Shown here one piece after another: positions 7,931-17,315 of a stretch of 64,000 bases of DNA; within the stretch, counting starts at the first letter, position 1, and every line of letters begins with the position of its first letter. The position numbers and the translations under genes were made by a program. Source of the DNA: Marinomonas mediterranea MMB-1 (lineage in GTDB: Bacteria > Pseudomonadota > Gammaproteobacteria > Pseudomonadales > Marinomonadaceae). The stretch is taken from assembly GCF_000192865.1 (NCBI RefSeq), contig NC_015276.1:930001-994000 (forward strand), given 5' to 3'. The notes beneath the pieces were generated by a model, which searched no databases, was not told where the DNA came from, and was given only the letters and a program-made list of their open reading frames with translations.

Positions 7931-8265
7931 CAACTTTCCAAATCAGTTAATGTAAAACAATAACCGTCGCTTTCTCCATTGGAGTTCATATTTACTACAA
8001 AACGATTAGCAGCTTTAAAACAAGCTTCAATGTATTCGCCGAAATTATTAACATCTTCAATATCAGAAAAGTCTGCAATCTCATCTAGGTTAGGTTTTAA
8101 GCTTCCATCTTTAAGAAGATAGAAGCCTTCGATTCCTATCACAGCAAATCCGGCAGATTTGCTTGCTTGCAGAAAATCACCGCAGTACGCCCTATTCACA
8201 ATGAACTCAGAACCGCAAAAAACACCTTTATCATTGAATAATGATATCAAGTCAGCTTCAGTCAT
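7930..8265 (-). CDS. Immunity protein to the Rhs colicin-E5-like toxin
   Basis: An ATG at 8263-8265, 7 nt after the stop of the toxin gene, opens a 111-codon frame. The longer open frame in this phase overlaps the toxin end and is not needed. The product is small and acidic. It contains FLQASKSAGFAVIGIEGFYL followed by LKDGSLKPN, resembling the core of colicin E5 immunity protein (an A..G..I.GI.G..L pattern), then a D/E-rich stretch ADFSDIEDVNN and a C-terminal helix. It should bind and block the tRNase domain, protecting the producer. The call rests mostly on position directly behind a polymorphic toxin, with the E5-immunity resemblance as support. Confidence 0.75.
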   Translation of the reverse strand: MTEADLISLFNDKGVFCGSEFIVNRAYCGDFLQASKSAGFAVIGIEGFYLLKDGSLKPNLDEIADFSDIEDVNNFGEYIEACFKAANRFVVNMNSNGESDGYCFTLTDLES

Positions 8266-8272
8266 ATTGGTT

Positions 8273-11200
8273 TCACTCAAATGGAGATTTCCAGTCAGCT
8301 TTGTTTCTATTTGAAATTTGAACAATCGTACCGTCATTATTATTACGCACAACGTAATGATCATCCTCGCGGATATACGCTGTAGCTGGGTCATCGCGGC
8401 GAGTGCCATCACTATTCCATCGCGTATCTCTTGTCGAAACAGTTTTGTTTGGGTTATCAATTGTACTGTTAACACTGTCCTTATCCCAGCCTCGTTTACC
8501 CATCTGATTTTCAATTTTCTTTTCAAATTGAGTCGTTACTTTCTTTCCAACCCCACCTCTACCTTCACCCCCATCCTTCCCCTCAACCCCATTATCTCCA
8601 TTCCCTTTAGATTTGTCTTCCAAAGATTTTTGGTTTTTCTCAGGGGTCTCATTCTTAGAAGCTGACTCGCTCTTACTTGGCTGCTTAGGACCATCCTCAG
8701 GCTTACTAGCTTCGTTGTTTTTGCCGCCAGTTTTAGAGTCGGGCTTTTTAGGCTTCTGTGCTTGTTTTCGAAGTGTCGACAAGGCTTTTTTAGATACTTT
8801 ATACAGTTTCACCGCATACGGAGCCGCAATAACCGCTACTCTTACAATACCGATGAGCGCGGGTATAAAATACCCTGTCGGATCAGTAAAACTCGTCGGT
8901 CTGTTATGCACATAACTATAGCGGTTAAACGCTTGAGTATCATACGGATCTGAGACAACAGGATCGGGCGTGACAAACCGCGCAAGCTCAGGGTCGTACA
9001 CTCGACCATTCATATGGATCAAACCGACGGGGTCGAGCATTTCATGGCCTGTAAAACCGAGTCGTCCTATTTGGGTAAAGTCGAGTAGATCTTTGTTCTC
9101 AAAGTCGTGGTAGACCTGAGAGCGCTTGCCCCAAGGGTCGTAGGTGAATTGACTAAGCAAGACATAGCCGTTGCCTTCGGCGATGCCGATGATTGAGCCG
9201 ATGTGGTCTTTTAACAAGTAGCGAGTTTGTTCATATACATCGGATTGACCGGCTTTTTTAATCCGCTCCACAAAGCCAAAATCACCGAGGTAAAGACGCT
9301 CTGTTAGCTTGCCATTCGCGGACAGTTCGCGCTCAAATTCATGGCCCATGTACCATGTGGTTGTCGCGACTTTACCGTCTTTTTTGTCTGTACGTTTGTA
9401 GCGGCTTAGATCAGGACCGTAGGCCACTTCGATGCGGCTGCCACCTTGAATCATGACTTTTGGTTTGTCAAAACTGGTGTAAGTCAGAGTCTTACCGCCA
9501 CCGCTGATCATGTTGCCACGACCGTCGTAGCATAGGTTTCCTTTGCTTTGAGTCCAAGAGACTGCATGAGGGCCGGGGAGGGCGCTACAGCCACTTTCTT
9601 GTTGACCATAACGATAGCTGCCGATACCCGGTTTGTTCAGAATATTGCCGTTGGCGGCATATTGCATGGTGTGGCTGCCGGCCTGATCGGTCCAAGCGCT
9701 TAGACGGTGCAGCTTGTCGTAGGTGTAGGTTTCATTTTGTGTTTGTTGATATCCGTGGCTACTGTCCGACCAAGTAGATTGGGTGCGAGTGGTCAAGTTG
9801 CCGATATCGTCGTATTGGTACTGTGCGTCCTGTACTTTTGTTGAAGCAAAGCCAAACCAACTGGTTTGAATGTTGTTTACAAGTCCAGAGGCTTTATCAA
9901 ACTGTTTAACGGTCTTGAGGCTGCCGTCCAATAGGTATTGATCGACATTCCCCCATGCGTCCATCGACAGGGCTTGCCAATGGACATCACTCGTATCTCC
10001 GGCTCTGTGGATCTGTTTTAAATAGCCGTAGTCGTTGTATTGGTAGGTGATGCCGTAGTTACCAGGATAGGTAACGGTATCTAGGCGGTTATACAAACCA
10101 TATTGCCAAGATTGACGGGCGGTTTGACCATCGCCATAGGTGACGGATTTGGAATGCAATCGGCTTAATGCATCGTAATCGTAGGTTTCGGAATAACTGC
10201 CTTGGTTAACCGACGATACAAGACCTTTTGCGTTGTTACCTTGGTCGTACTGCCACGACGCGACGCCTTCGCTGGTGGTACGGGTGATCATCCGGCCTAG
10301 TTTGTCAAAGGTGAATTGGTTTGTCGCACCCGAAAGCGATTCTTTTGCAACCAGCCCTAATGCATTGACGGTGTAGTTAATAACGCCTTTATCTGGGTCA
10401 TCCAGTTTGGTTCGATGGCCAGAACGGTTGTAATCAATCTTGATCTCGCTGCCGTCGACGTTGGTTGTTTTAGTGAGTAGACCAAGGCCGTTGTATTGAT
10501 AGCGTATGGTACTGCCTAATGCGTCATTGACCGCTGTTTTTTGGCCGAGTGCGTTGTGCTCTTCAATGGTAGTGAGCGATTTGCCGTTGAAATGCTCGGT
10601 ACGAGTCACTCGCGCACCTTCGTATTGGTATTCTGTACTTGCAGTACTTTTTGGCTTGTTGTGAAGTGTTACTTTACCGAGAAGGTCGTATTCATATTCA
10701 TGAAGGGCTGGTTCGTTTCCTTCTAGGTATGGAACGGATTTCGATTCAGTAAGACCATGGGCGTTATAGCTTTGTTTGGTATAGCGCCATTTACCAGATA
10801 AAAGCTTTGTTCGTGTTAGGCGTTCGCGCCCAAATGCGTCATAGAAGGTCTGACTTGTAGGCTGACCTTGGGTTGTCTTGGTGGCGGAGTACGACATGTT
10901 GTCGTAGCAACCGCTAGCGCAAAACTGATAAATGAAATCTGTCGTTGTTGCGGGTTCAATTAATTGGCTTAAAAAACCGACGCCATTGTATTTATAATGT
11001 GTTTCTTGGCCGTTCGCGTTTTCATATTTATTTAGCTTGCCTAAGCTGCCGTCGTATTCGAAAGACTCTTTGTGACCTAGTGCATTGGTTTGAGTCGCTA
11101 GGTAGCCGTTGACGTCGTAAGTGCGTTTTTCAGTACGAGAGGTAAAGTCGAGCCCGGCATTGGCTGTGCCATTTGCTTTCCAGCGTTCTTCGATGGTTTT

Positions 11201-14200
11201 TGGAAGACCACGGTCAAAGTTACGGTATTCAGTAATAAATTCTTCAGAAGTGTTTGGTTCGTTAATGACTCGTTCGAGTAAGCCTGTGCTGTTGTAGCTC
11301 CAATTTGTCGTGTTAACGGTGCGTGCATCCGTATTGCCTGTGATATCTACCGTTGTTTTGAGAGTAGCGGGCTTTATCAACCAACTGCTGGTTATATGGT
11401 AACTCCAGTCTCGTTGTTCCGTTTGTACTGAGTCGGTGATATTTGTGCCATTAAAGCCTTTACCCGTCGTTAGCGTTTCTTTTGTAGCAAGGCCATGGGT
11501 AAAGTCATAGCTCTCTTCATCTGTTTTTTGAGCGCTTATCTCATTTCCATTCTGATCCCAAAGTGATGTAACTTTTGATGCTGGGTGGTAGGCATATACG
11601 CCAGAAGAGGATTTGTTGGTTCCCCAAGTGGTCGTTACTTCCTTGATCTTCTGGCCTTTGCCCTCGCCACAATAATCGAAGCCAGTATAACTAAAGAGCG
11701 TTTCAGAACCTTCAATACAGGTGCGTTCAAGTAACGGTGCACCGTAGGTGCGGTTTTGCCAATCTTGGCTGTATTCGATAACCGTTGCGCGTTTATTCGT
11801 ATGGTCACTAATCTGGCGTTTTTTAAACCCTAAGCTGCCAATGCCTTGTAAGTGAGAAATGAGACCTTCATAACGGTAAGAGAAGGTATTTTCGCCACCA
11901 ATTCCGTCGGATTGCTTCATTTCAGAGACGAGGTAGCGTGGTGCAATCGCAGGGAGAACAGGAAACGTAGTCTTATTACCGCTTTTCTTATAGACGGTGT
12001 TATGCACCATCGATGTGTAATCGAAGTGAGTTTCGTTTCTAAGGCCGTCTGTAATAGACGCCAATTTGTTTAAGTTGATATCAGATTGTGTTTGCCATGT
12101 TTTAAATTGAGGGTAGTAGTGATTGACCCATTCTCTGTCTTCACCAGTTCCTTCCCGTACTTTTGAGGATAGCTCTTTGATGCCGACAACGTCTAATGAG
12201 CCATTTCCATTGGAATCAACGCCGTAGTATCGGGCGTAGTTGGATAGACTTTTTCCACCTTTGTGCCAGTTAAAATAGCCAACACCGTTATTTATCCAAG
12301 TGGTTAAGCAACGATTCTTATCGCATTTATAGATTTCAACCAGATCTTGTGAGCCGTCGCGATTGATATCTGTCGTAAAGTATTGGCGGTCGCTCCAGCC
12401 TCCCACTGAGCTAATGTCGAATACGGCAATAAACTTGCCTTTTCCGTCATTCAGCCAGCTTTTTGCTTTTGCTGAGCTTCCGCTTTTGGATATCACGAGG
12501 AAATCCGTTAAGCCGTCTCCGTTTAGATCCGCTTGAAGGTATTTGCTGTCTTTTTTGCCGATTCGGGTTGTACCACTATGGGAGAATTTTCCATTGGTGT
12601 TTTTATACGTAACGGCTTCGACGTTGTCATCGGCCTTGTCTAAATACACAATATCAAGGATGCCGTCTCCATTAACGTCCATTGGTCGGTCATCACGGCT
12701 GTTTTTTCTCCCGACGTATGTCGTGTTTTTAAAGTAGGAAAACGTACCGTTTCTATTGCTTTTCCAGATCGTTGCGGCACGACCGCTGCCTTTGGCGTAA
12801 AACTCTATAATATCTTTTAAGCCGTCTCCATTTGCGTCAAAAGTACGATAGTAGCGCCCGCTGGTACTGCCTATTTCGTTATGTGAGCTGACAAGGCTGA
12901 ATTTACCCGAGCCATTAGAAAGCCATGAGTAGGTTTTTGCTTTTCCAACTTGTCTAATGACAACAATGTCGTCTTTGCCATCGCCATTGGCGTCAAATAC
13001 TTCATAAGTTGAGGTTCTACCAGAATAGCTTCCTGTAACCCCCTGAGTGCCTTTATATGTAAAGCCGCCTGCTTTTTTACCGTACCAAGAGTAGGTCGTG
13101 GCCGTTTGAGAGTTGACATATCGAGAAATTAATAGGATATCTTTGTAGCCATCGCCATTTAAGTCGACATTGGGAAAGTAGCGATACCCTTTGCTGGTCA
13201 GCGTTTTACTTTTTATGTTAGCGAAACTTGCACCCTGACCATTGTGATATGCAGCCAGAGCTTCTTTCTCTCCCGATTCATAATTGAACTGCGTGGGTAC
13301 AAAGCACTCTTTGTCTCGACCACATAACTCAATGCTTGCTAAGAGATCTTCGTTGTCAAAGGAGCCTTTCTCATATCTAAAGTGGTAGGTGCGAAATACC
13401 TTTTGAGCGTTGGAAGCGTTATCTGCCCCAAGCATCTTAATACTTTGTAGTCGGTTTTTATTGGTCCAACGAACGCCTGAGCCTGCCATATACCCAACGC
13501 TTGTCGCGGCGACTTGCTCGTATTTAAATTGAATGGATTTGTTGGCATAGCGGATCGTTATGGGGACGAAAGTAGACTCTTTTGTATCTGGGAGATAATC
13601 AAAGTCGATGGTATTGTTTGCGGCGTCTCGCTTTTGGCTGATTGCCCATTTTACAATCGTTTCTTCTGCAGAAACGCGTGCATGGGCGGTCGCACCGTAA
13701 ACCCTTTGGTTTCCATTCTTTTCATAGACAACCCAATGTTCCCCCTTAAAGACAACTTTTTCAAAGTTATTAATAAGTGTGCGGTACTCAGAGTTGACGC
13801 TGCCATAGGTGCCGGAGACGACTTTTAGCTTTTGTCCATCAAGACAGAATCGATCTTGATCATCTAGGTTAACCGCTCTGATTTTGTCGTCATCTGCCAA
13901 ATTGGACTGGCATCGAGTGATGGACGAAATGCCTGAAATGGCCCAGCCTTTACCGAGAATGCCTCGTCCACGGTTACTGTTGTACGACAGGGAAAGACTG
14001 GGCTTAAGTCCATTAATACCAGCGGCCACCTCCAAAGGGATACGATATCTAGCTGCGCCAGACACATCGACCTCGGCTTTACCGTCTATTGTTCCCGGTA
14101 TTCTTTGTGCTGTAGAGGAGTAGGTTTTATAACGGCCTAAATGAACCGTATTATCCGTTATAGTGGTTGTGACAGTAGATTGGCTAAACTGCTCTGAATA

Positions 14201-15274
14201 ACTGAACAGTTGGCCATTTGCGATATGAAGATCGATTGTATCGGCACCGAAGCGATTAAAATCAAGCTGCCCAGCCGTGTAAACCGTTGCAGCTGCCGCA
14301 GTTGACCATTCGGATTGCACAACAATGAGTCGTCCGTAATCAGAGCCAGGCTGAAGGACAAAGTCATTCTTTGCGTCGCCAGATAAGTCGCCTTCGATCA
14401 ATTTATAATCTGCGATACTGGTGGTCGACGCTTTCAGCGGAACCTCGTTGGCATTGCGAACGAGTGTAAAGCCACCATCACCATCGTTGAGCAAAACCAC
14501 ACGTTCGTACCCCGTCGAGATGGGGACGATGGTGCTGACAGTACCTGCTTGAGAGATAGCAAACGTGGTGGGGTCAAACAGAATGTCTGACTTGCCATCG
14601 TTATTATAATCGATCCATAAAATACGGTAGTTATTATTGCTTGATGAAGTGGTGCGTATCGCTTCAACCCATATTTGGTTGTCTCCTAGGACAACACGCT
14701 TTTCTATTTTTTGGATTGGAACGGGCGATAAACCTTGTAAGTTGGAGCCAATAACCAGCTTGCCATCTGTTATTTCAACGGAGGTGGAGAGATAAGAAAT
14801 TGAATGACTGTTTAGTTCGAAGCTATTGTATCCGTCAATTGTATATTGGTTTTTAAACTCGGATTGAACGAGCCAAAGCTTTCCATTATCGGACTTCGGT
14901 TGGAGCACGATGTCGTTGAGCCCATCTTCCGTAAGTTCACCGTAAATCAACTTATAATCAGCGTATTTGTATGATAAACGGTCAATTATGGATTGATCAG
15001 CATTGCGCAATAACGAGTAGCCGCCTTGACTGTCATTCACCATGACCATAGGCTCGCGTCCAGTACGATGATTGACCGTTATTGTTTGCGTCGTTGTGAC
15101 ACGAACCGTAGTGGTGGGATCAAATATGAGATCTGCCAGCCCGTCACCATTGTAGTCTGCTTCAAGCAGTCGATACGCGCCTGTTTCCCAAGATTCTGAA
15201 GCGTAAGTGCTGATTGAGGAGAGTGAGAGTAAAAAAACAAACAGACTGGAAGCGATACTGCGCAACATCTTCAT
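8273..15274 (-). CDS. Rhs/SpvB-type polymorphic toxin with C-terminal colicin-E5-like tRNase domain
   Basis: This is a 2333-residue secreted protein. A signal peptide (MKMLRSIASSLFVFLLSLSS, cleavage probable after STYA) is followed by FG-GAP/VCBS-like repeats (DYNGDGLADLIFDPTT, DYNNDGKSDILFDPTT). A SpvB/TcdB-like block (GLKPSLSLSYNSNRGRGILG, about residue 420) comes next, then a second series of DxNGDG repeats, then YD/Rhs repeats. The Rhs core ends with GRVYDPELARFVTPDP and NRPTSFTDPTGY (about residue 2135), the usual self-cleavage boundary. After a hydrophobic segment and a charged K/G-rich linker, the last roughly 90 residues read RGWDKDSVNSTIDNP, TRDTRWNSDGTRRDDPATAY and YVVRNNNDGTIVQISNR. 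These are the signature of colicin E5 ribonuclease, which cuts queuosine-type anticodons of tRNA Tyr, His, Asn and Asp. Sec export rather than T6SS delivery is suggested. The immunity gene follows. Confidence 0.93.
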   Translation of the reverse strand: MKMLRSIASSLFVFLLSLSSISTYASESWETGAYRLLEADYNGDGLADLIFDPTTTVRVTTTQTITVNHRTGREPMVMVNDSQGGYSLLRNADQSIIDRLSYKYADYKLIYGELTEDGLNDIVLQPKSDNGKLWLVQSEFKNQYTIDGYNSFELNSHSISYLSTSVEITDGKLVIGSNLQGLSPVPIQKIEKRVVLGDNQIWVEAIRTTSSSNNNYRILWIDYNNDGKSDILFDPTTFAISQAGTVSTIVPISTGYERVVLLNDGDGGFTLVRNANEVPLKASTTSIADYKLIEGDLSGDAKNDFVLQPGSDYGRLIVVQSEWSTAAAATVYTAGQLDFNRFGADTIDLHIANGQLFSYSEQFSQSTVTTTITDNTVHLGRYKTYSSTAQRIPGTIDGKAEVDVSGAARYRIPLEVAAGINGLKPSLSLSYNSNRGRGILGKGWAISGISSITRCQSNLADDDKIRAVNLDDQDRFCLDGQKLKVVSGTYGSVNSEYRTLINNFEKVVFKGEHWVVYEKNGNQRVYGATAHARVSAEETIVKWAISQKRDAANNTIDFDYLPDTKESTFVPITIRYANKSIQFKYEQVAATSVGYMAGSGVRWTNKNRLQSIKMLGADNASNAQKVFRTYHFRYEKGSFDNEDLLASIELCGRDKECFVPTQFNYESGEKEALAAYHNGQGASFANIKSKTLTSKGYRYFPNVDLNGDGYKDILLISRYVNSQTATTYSWYGKKAGGFTYKGTQGVTGSYSGRTSTYEVFDANGDGKDDIVVIRQVGKAKTYSWLSNGSGKFSLVSSHNEIGSTSGRYYRTFDANGDGLKDIIEFYAKGSGRAATIWKSNRNGTFSYFKNTTYVGRKNSRDDRPMDVNGDGILDIVYLDKADDNVEAVTYKNTNGKFSHSGTTRIGKKDSKYLQADLNGDGLTDFLVISKSGSSAKAKSWLNDGKGKFIAVFDISSVGGWSDRQYFTTDINRDGSQDLVEIYKCDKNRCLTTWINNGVGYFNWHKGGKSLSNYARYYGVDSNGNGSLDVVGIKELSSKVREGTGEDREWVNHYYPQFKTWQTQSDINLNKLASITDGLRNETHFDYTSMVHNTVYKKSGNKTTFPVLPAIAPRYLVSEMKQSDGIGGENTFSYRYEGLISHLQGIGSLGFKKRQISDHTNKRATVIEYSQDWQNRTYGAPLLERTCIEGSETLFSYTGFDYCGEGKGQKIKEVTTTWGTNKSSSGVYAYHPASKVTSLWDQNGNEISAQKTDEESYDFTHGLATKETLTTGKGFNGTNITDSVQTEQRDWSYHITSSWLIKPATLKTTVDITGNTDARTVNTTNWSYNSTGLLERVINEPNTSEEFITEYRNFDRGLPKTIEERWKANGTANAGLDFTSRTEKRTYDVNGYLATQTNALGHKESFEYDGSLGKLNKYENANGQETHYKYNGVGFLSQLIEPATTTDFIYQFCASGCYDNMSYSATKTTQGQPTSQTFYDAFGRERLTRTKLLSGKWRYTKQSYNAHGLTESKSVPYLEGNEPALHEYEYDLLGKVTLHNKPKSTASTEYQYEGARVTRTEHFNGKSLTTIEEHNALGQKTAVNDALGSTIRYQYNGLGLLTKTTNVDGSEIKIDYNRSGHRTKLDDPDKGVINYTVNALGLVAKESLSGATNQFTFDKLGRMITRTTSEGVASWQYDQGNNAKGLVSSVNQGSYSETYDYDALSRLHSKSVTYGDGQTARQSWQYGLYNRLDTVTYPGNYGITYQYNDYGYLKQIHRAGDTSDVHWQALSMDAWGNVDQYLLDGSLKTVKQFDKASGLVNNIQTSWFGFASTKVQDAQYQYDDIGNLTTRTQSTWSDSSHGYQQTQNETYTYDKLHRLSAWTDQAGSHTMQYAANGNILNKPGIGSYRYGQQESGCSALPGPHAVSWTQSKGNLCYDGRGNMISGGGKTLTYTSFDKPKVMIQGGSRIEVAYGPDLSRYKRTDKKDGKVATTTWYMGHEFERELSANGKLTERLYLGDFGFVERIKKAGQSDVYEQTRYLLKDHIGSIIGIAEGNGYVLLSQFTYDPWGKRSQVYHDFENKDLLDFTQIGRLGFTGHEMLDPVGLIHMNGRVYDPELARFVTPDPVVSDPYDTQAFNRYSYVHNRPTSFTDPTGYFIPALIGIVRVAVIAAPYAVKLYKVSKKALSTLRKQAQKPKKPDSKTGGKNNEASKPEDGPKQPSKSESASKNETPEKNQKSLEDKSKGNGDNGVEGKDGGEGRGGVGKKVTTQFEKKIENQMGKRGWDKDSVNSTIDNPNKTVSTRDTRWNSDGTRRDDPATAYIREDDHYVVRNNNDGTIVQISNRNKADWKSPFE

Positions 15275-15470
15275 CCCTGTAGATCGTTAAAATATGGCGG
15301 CAATTAACGCAAATAACGTGTGTTTTTTCAACACAATACTGACAAAAAACCGTCAAATGTAAATAGACTCGATATATTGTGTAAGAGAATGTTAGATGTA
15401 ATAATGCGCCAAACTAGGGAACGAGCCGATCAAATGACTAAAACGGCTCTAATTTTTAAGTAGGAAAAAT

Positions 15471-15845
15471 ATGGAATTGAAGATGATAAAATTTTTTACA
15501 GTCCTTGTTGCTTTACTGATTTCTTTTAATGCGAGTGCGACAACCCCCAATGTGGGTAACTACAAGTGGTACGGGCCCTTTACGCTTGAAAAAGCAGCTC
15601 GCTATTACAATGGCAGTCATAAAGTCACACTTCATTTTAAAGAAACGCCTAACACACCGTGCACCGTTATGAATAACCAAAAGATGGCGAGTTATTGGTC
15701 CAGTGGCGAAAGTTTTGTTAACGCTTTATATTCCGCCGCAGCAACAGCACAAGCGCAAAATAGAAAGGTGATGATTGAGATCAACACTGAGTGCCATGCG
15801 ACATACGGCGGTAAATTATATGGCGTTGAAATCCTGTCTGAATAG
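15471..15845 (+). CDS. Small secreted protein, possibly SubB-like
   Basis: This is a 124-residue protein with a clear signal peptide (MIKFFTVLVALLISFNASAT after a short MELK lead) and a mature part of about 100 residues. The ATG at 15471 follows TAGGA at good spacing. Two cysteines (CTVMNN and NTECHA) could form a disulfide. The layout CTVMNNQKMASYWSSGESFV, then NALYSAAATAQAQNRKVMIE, resembles the B subunit of subtilase-type AB5 toxins (CSMKN ... FSTLYNQALYFYTTGQPVRI from memory), but that is a weak likeness and no A-subunit gene is adjacent. It is divergent from the Rhs toxin gene. The function is unknown. Confidence 0.6.
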   Translation: MELKMIKFFTVLVALLISFNASATTPNVGNYKWYGPFTLEKAARYYNGSHKVTLHFKETPNTPCTVMNNQKMASYWSSGESFVNALYSAAATAQAQNRKVMIEINTECHATYGGKLYGVEILSE

Positions 15846-15858
15846 CCTTTGTTCTGAA

Positions 15859-15889
15859 ATTAACCTAACTGTTTCTCTGTTAGGTTAAT
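15859..15889. terminator. Hairpin between convergent genes
   Basis: ATTAACCTAAC at 15859-15869 pairs perfectly with GTTAGGTTAAT at 15879-15889 (11-bp stem, 9-nt loop). It sits between the small secreted protein gene (+) and ygfZ (-). No strong T run is present. Confidence 0.6.
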
Positions 15890-15891
15890 CA

Positions 15892-16809
15892 TCAATCCAA
15901 CCCGTAAGGCAGCGCTAGAAGCTCGGCTGCCTTACCATCAAGCATTACCAACTCTAGCTCTTCCTGGTCCACATTGAGAATGGCTTGTGCTACATAGCTG
16001 CTGTCAAAGGAGGCTACGTCATGCAGTGTGCCGATGACTTTCCCTTCTTGATTGGCTACGTCCATTCCCGTCGTTAATTCAGATTCTGAACTGAGAAGTG
16101 CCATGTGCTTTTTGGACTTTCCTCGGTATTTCATGCGGGCGACGATTTCTTGGCCTGTGTAGCAACCTTTGGTGAAACTAATGGAACCGTTGCGTTGCAT
16201 GTTGAACCATTGCGGTAAGATCTCTTCGCTGTCTTTTAGTTCGATAAACGGGCGCAATGTAAGCAAGGAGATAACTCGGTGTGCTTCTTCGTTGGTCGTC
16301 GCTTTGTCTTGTAAATGTTCAGCTGGAACAATTGAAAGCGTTTCACTGAAATAGGTGTTGTTCAATTGGATTGAAAGAACATCTCCTATTTTTTGTGTCG
16401 GGTGGAGCAGGGCGTATTCATCCTGAGGCGTCTCGTCGTTATCAAGAGAGCGAGCGTATTCAGAAAAGGCCGCGTAGGTATCTGAAGCATCAGTCAGAGT
16501 GGCTTTAAAGAACACGGCGTACTTCTTAAAGTGGGCCAGCGTCTTTTCGACCAATGAGGAGTGCAAGGTTAAAAGGTACTGCTCGTCTGCGACCTGACAA
16601 ATAAGAAAGTTCGAGATCACTCGACCTTTGGGCGTACAGGTCGCGCCAAAGCTGCTGGCTCCGCTTGTTACCTTGGAGACATCTGCGGTGACTTGCCCTT
16701 GAAGAAACTTCTGTGCGTCTTTGCCCTCAACGTGGATAAAGCCCAGTTCTGTCAGTGAGCGAGCAGCGTGAGTGGGTAAAACAGTGTTTAACAGGTCGGC
16801 AAGTTGCAT
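15892..16809 (-). CDS. ygfZ: tRNA-modifying, folate-binding protein YgfZ
   Basis: This is a 305-residue GcvT-like protein. YgfZ supports repair or assembly of certain iron-sulfur enzymes, such as the tRNA methylthiotransferase MiaB, in a folate-dependent way. The family signature K-G-C-Y-x-G-Q-E appears as KGCYTGQEIVARMKYRGKSK near residue 225, with the invariant Cys present. The N-terminal GFIHVEGKDAQKFLQGQVTA block is also typical. The ATG at 16807-16809 is chosen over one 6 codons upstream because GGAGACACC precedes it directly. It is divergent from sdhE, as in many gammaproteobacteria. Confidence 0.93.
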   Translation of the reverse strand: MQLADLLNTVLPTHAARSLTELGFIHVEGKDAQKFLQGQVTADVSKVTSGASSFGATCTPKGRVISNFLICQVADEQYLLTLHSSLVEKTLAHFKKYAVFFKATLTDASDTYAAFSEYARSLDNDETPQDEYALLHPTQKIGDVLSIQLNNTYFSETLSIVPAEHLQDKATTNEEAHRVISLLTLRPFIELKDSEEILPQWFNMQRNGSISFTKGCYTGQEIVARMKYRGKSKKHMALLSSESELTTGMDVANQEGKVIGTLHDVASFDSSYVAQAILNVDQEELELVMLDGKAAELLALPYGLD

Positions 16810-16929
16810 GGTGTCTCCGAAGCGCAATGGACATGGTTCTAACTAGATGGGGTAAATGAGGTTGTTTTTCAACAACAGGCAGTAGAAAAAGATTAAGACG
16901 ATTAAATTGATCAATATCATAGCAGGCGG

Positions 16930-16958
16930 TTTTCGCGTCGAGGTTCGCCAGCTATAAT
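16930..16958 (+). promoter_or_regulatory. Candidate sigma-70 promoter for sdhE
   Basis: A perfect TATAAT lies at 16953-16958, 29 bp before the sdhE start. The matching -35 at 17-bp spacing (TTTTCG, 16930-16935) is weak, so the call rests on the -10 box. Confidence 0.4.
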
Positions 16959-16987
16959 ATGCGCTATCGATAGAGAGAGTATTTGCT

Positions 16988-17263
16988 ATGAGTGAAACTA
17001 AAGAGTCCATTGGCTTCAAACGACTTAAATGGCATTGCCGCCGAGGCATGCTTGAGTTGGATTTATTGCTTGAACCCTTCTTGGACGAGGTCTTTCTTAC
17101 TCTGGACGAAGAAGATCAAAAACGCTTTTATAAACTGATCCAATGCGAAGATCAGGAAATCTTCCCTTGGTTTATGCAAAAAGAAGTGCCGGAAGATCCA
17201 GACTTAGCTCGTATCGTGGATATTATTGTGACGCGAGTTCAACCTGAAAACTATCAAGCTTAA
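16988..17263 (+). CDS. sdhE: Succinate dehydrogenase flavinylation/assembly factor SdhE (YgfY)
   Basis: This is a 91-residue five-helix protein that helps attach FAD covalently to SdhA (and FrdA). The conserved surface motif RGMLELDLLLEPF is present near residue 22 as CRRGMLELDLLLEPFLDEVF, including the key RGxxE. The middle (DEEDQKRFYKLIQCEDQEIF) and PWFMQ are also typical. Length and start (ATG 16988) match the family. It is followed by ygfX in the same direction with frames almost touching, and it is divergent from ygfZ. Other names are CptB and YgfY. Confidence 0.95.
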   Translation: MSETKESIGFKRLKWHCRRGMLELDLLLEPFLDEVFLTLDEEDQKRFYKLIQCEDQEIFPWFMQKEVPEDPDLARIVDIIVTRVQPENYQA

Positions 17264-17315
17264 GTTTTCCCGCTTTGACGTTGCGATCTGGCTGCTTATA
17301 CTGATTTGCCTGATC

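Noticed and set aside
7930..8526. 198-codon version of the immunity gene
   Set aside because: The first 87 codons overlap the toxin end out of frame; the ATG at 8265 gives a compact immunity protein directly after the toxin stop.
16843..16920. 25-codon hydrophobic open frame upstream of ygfZ (MILINLIVLIFFYCLLL)
   Set aside because: No ribosome-binding site is visible and no conservation can be judged; hydrophobic short frames are common in AT-rich gaps.
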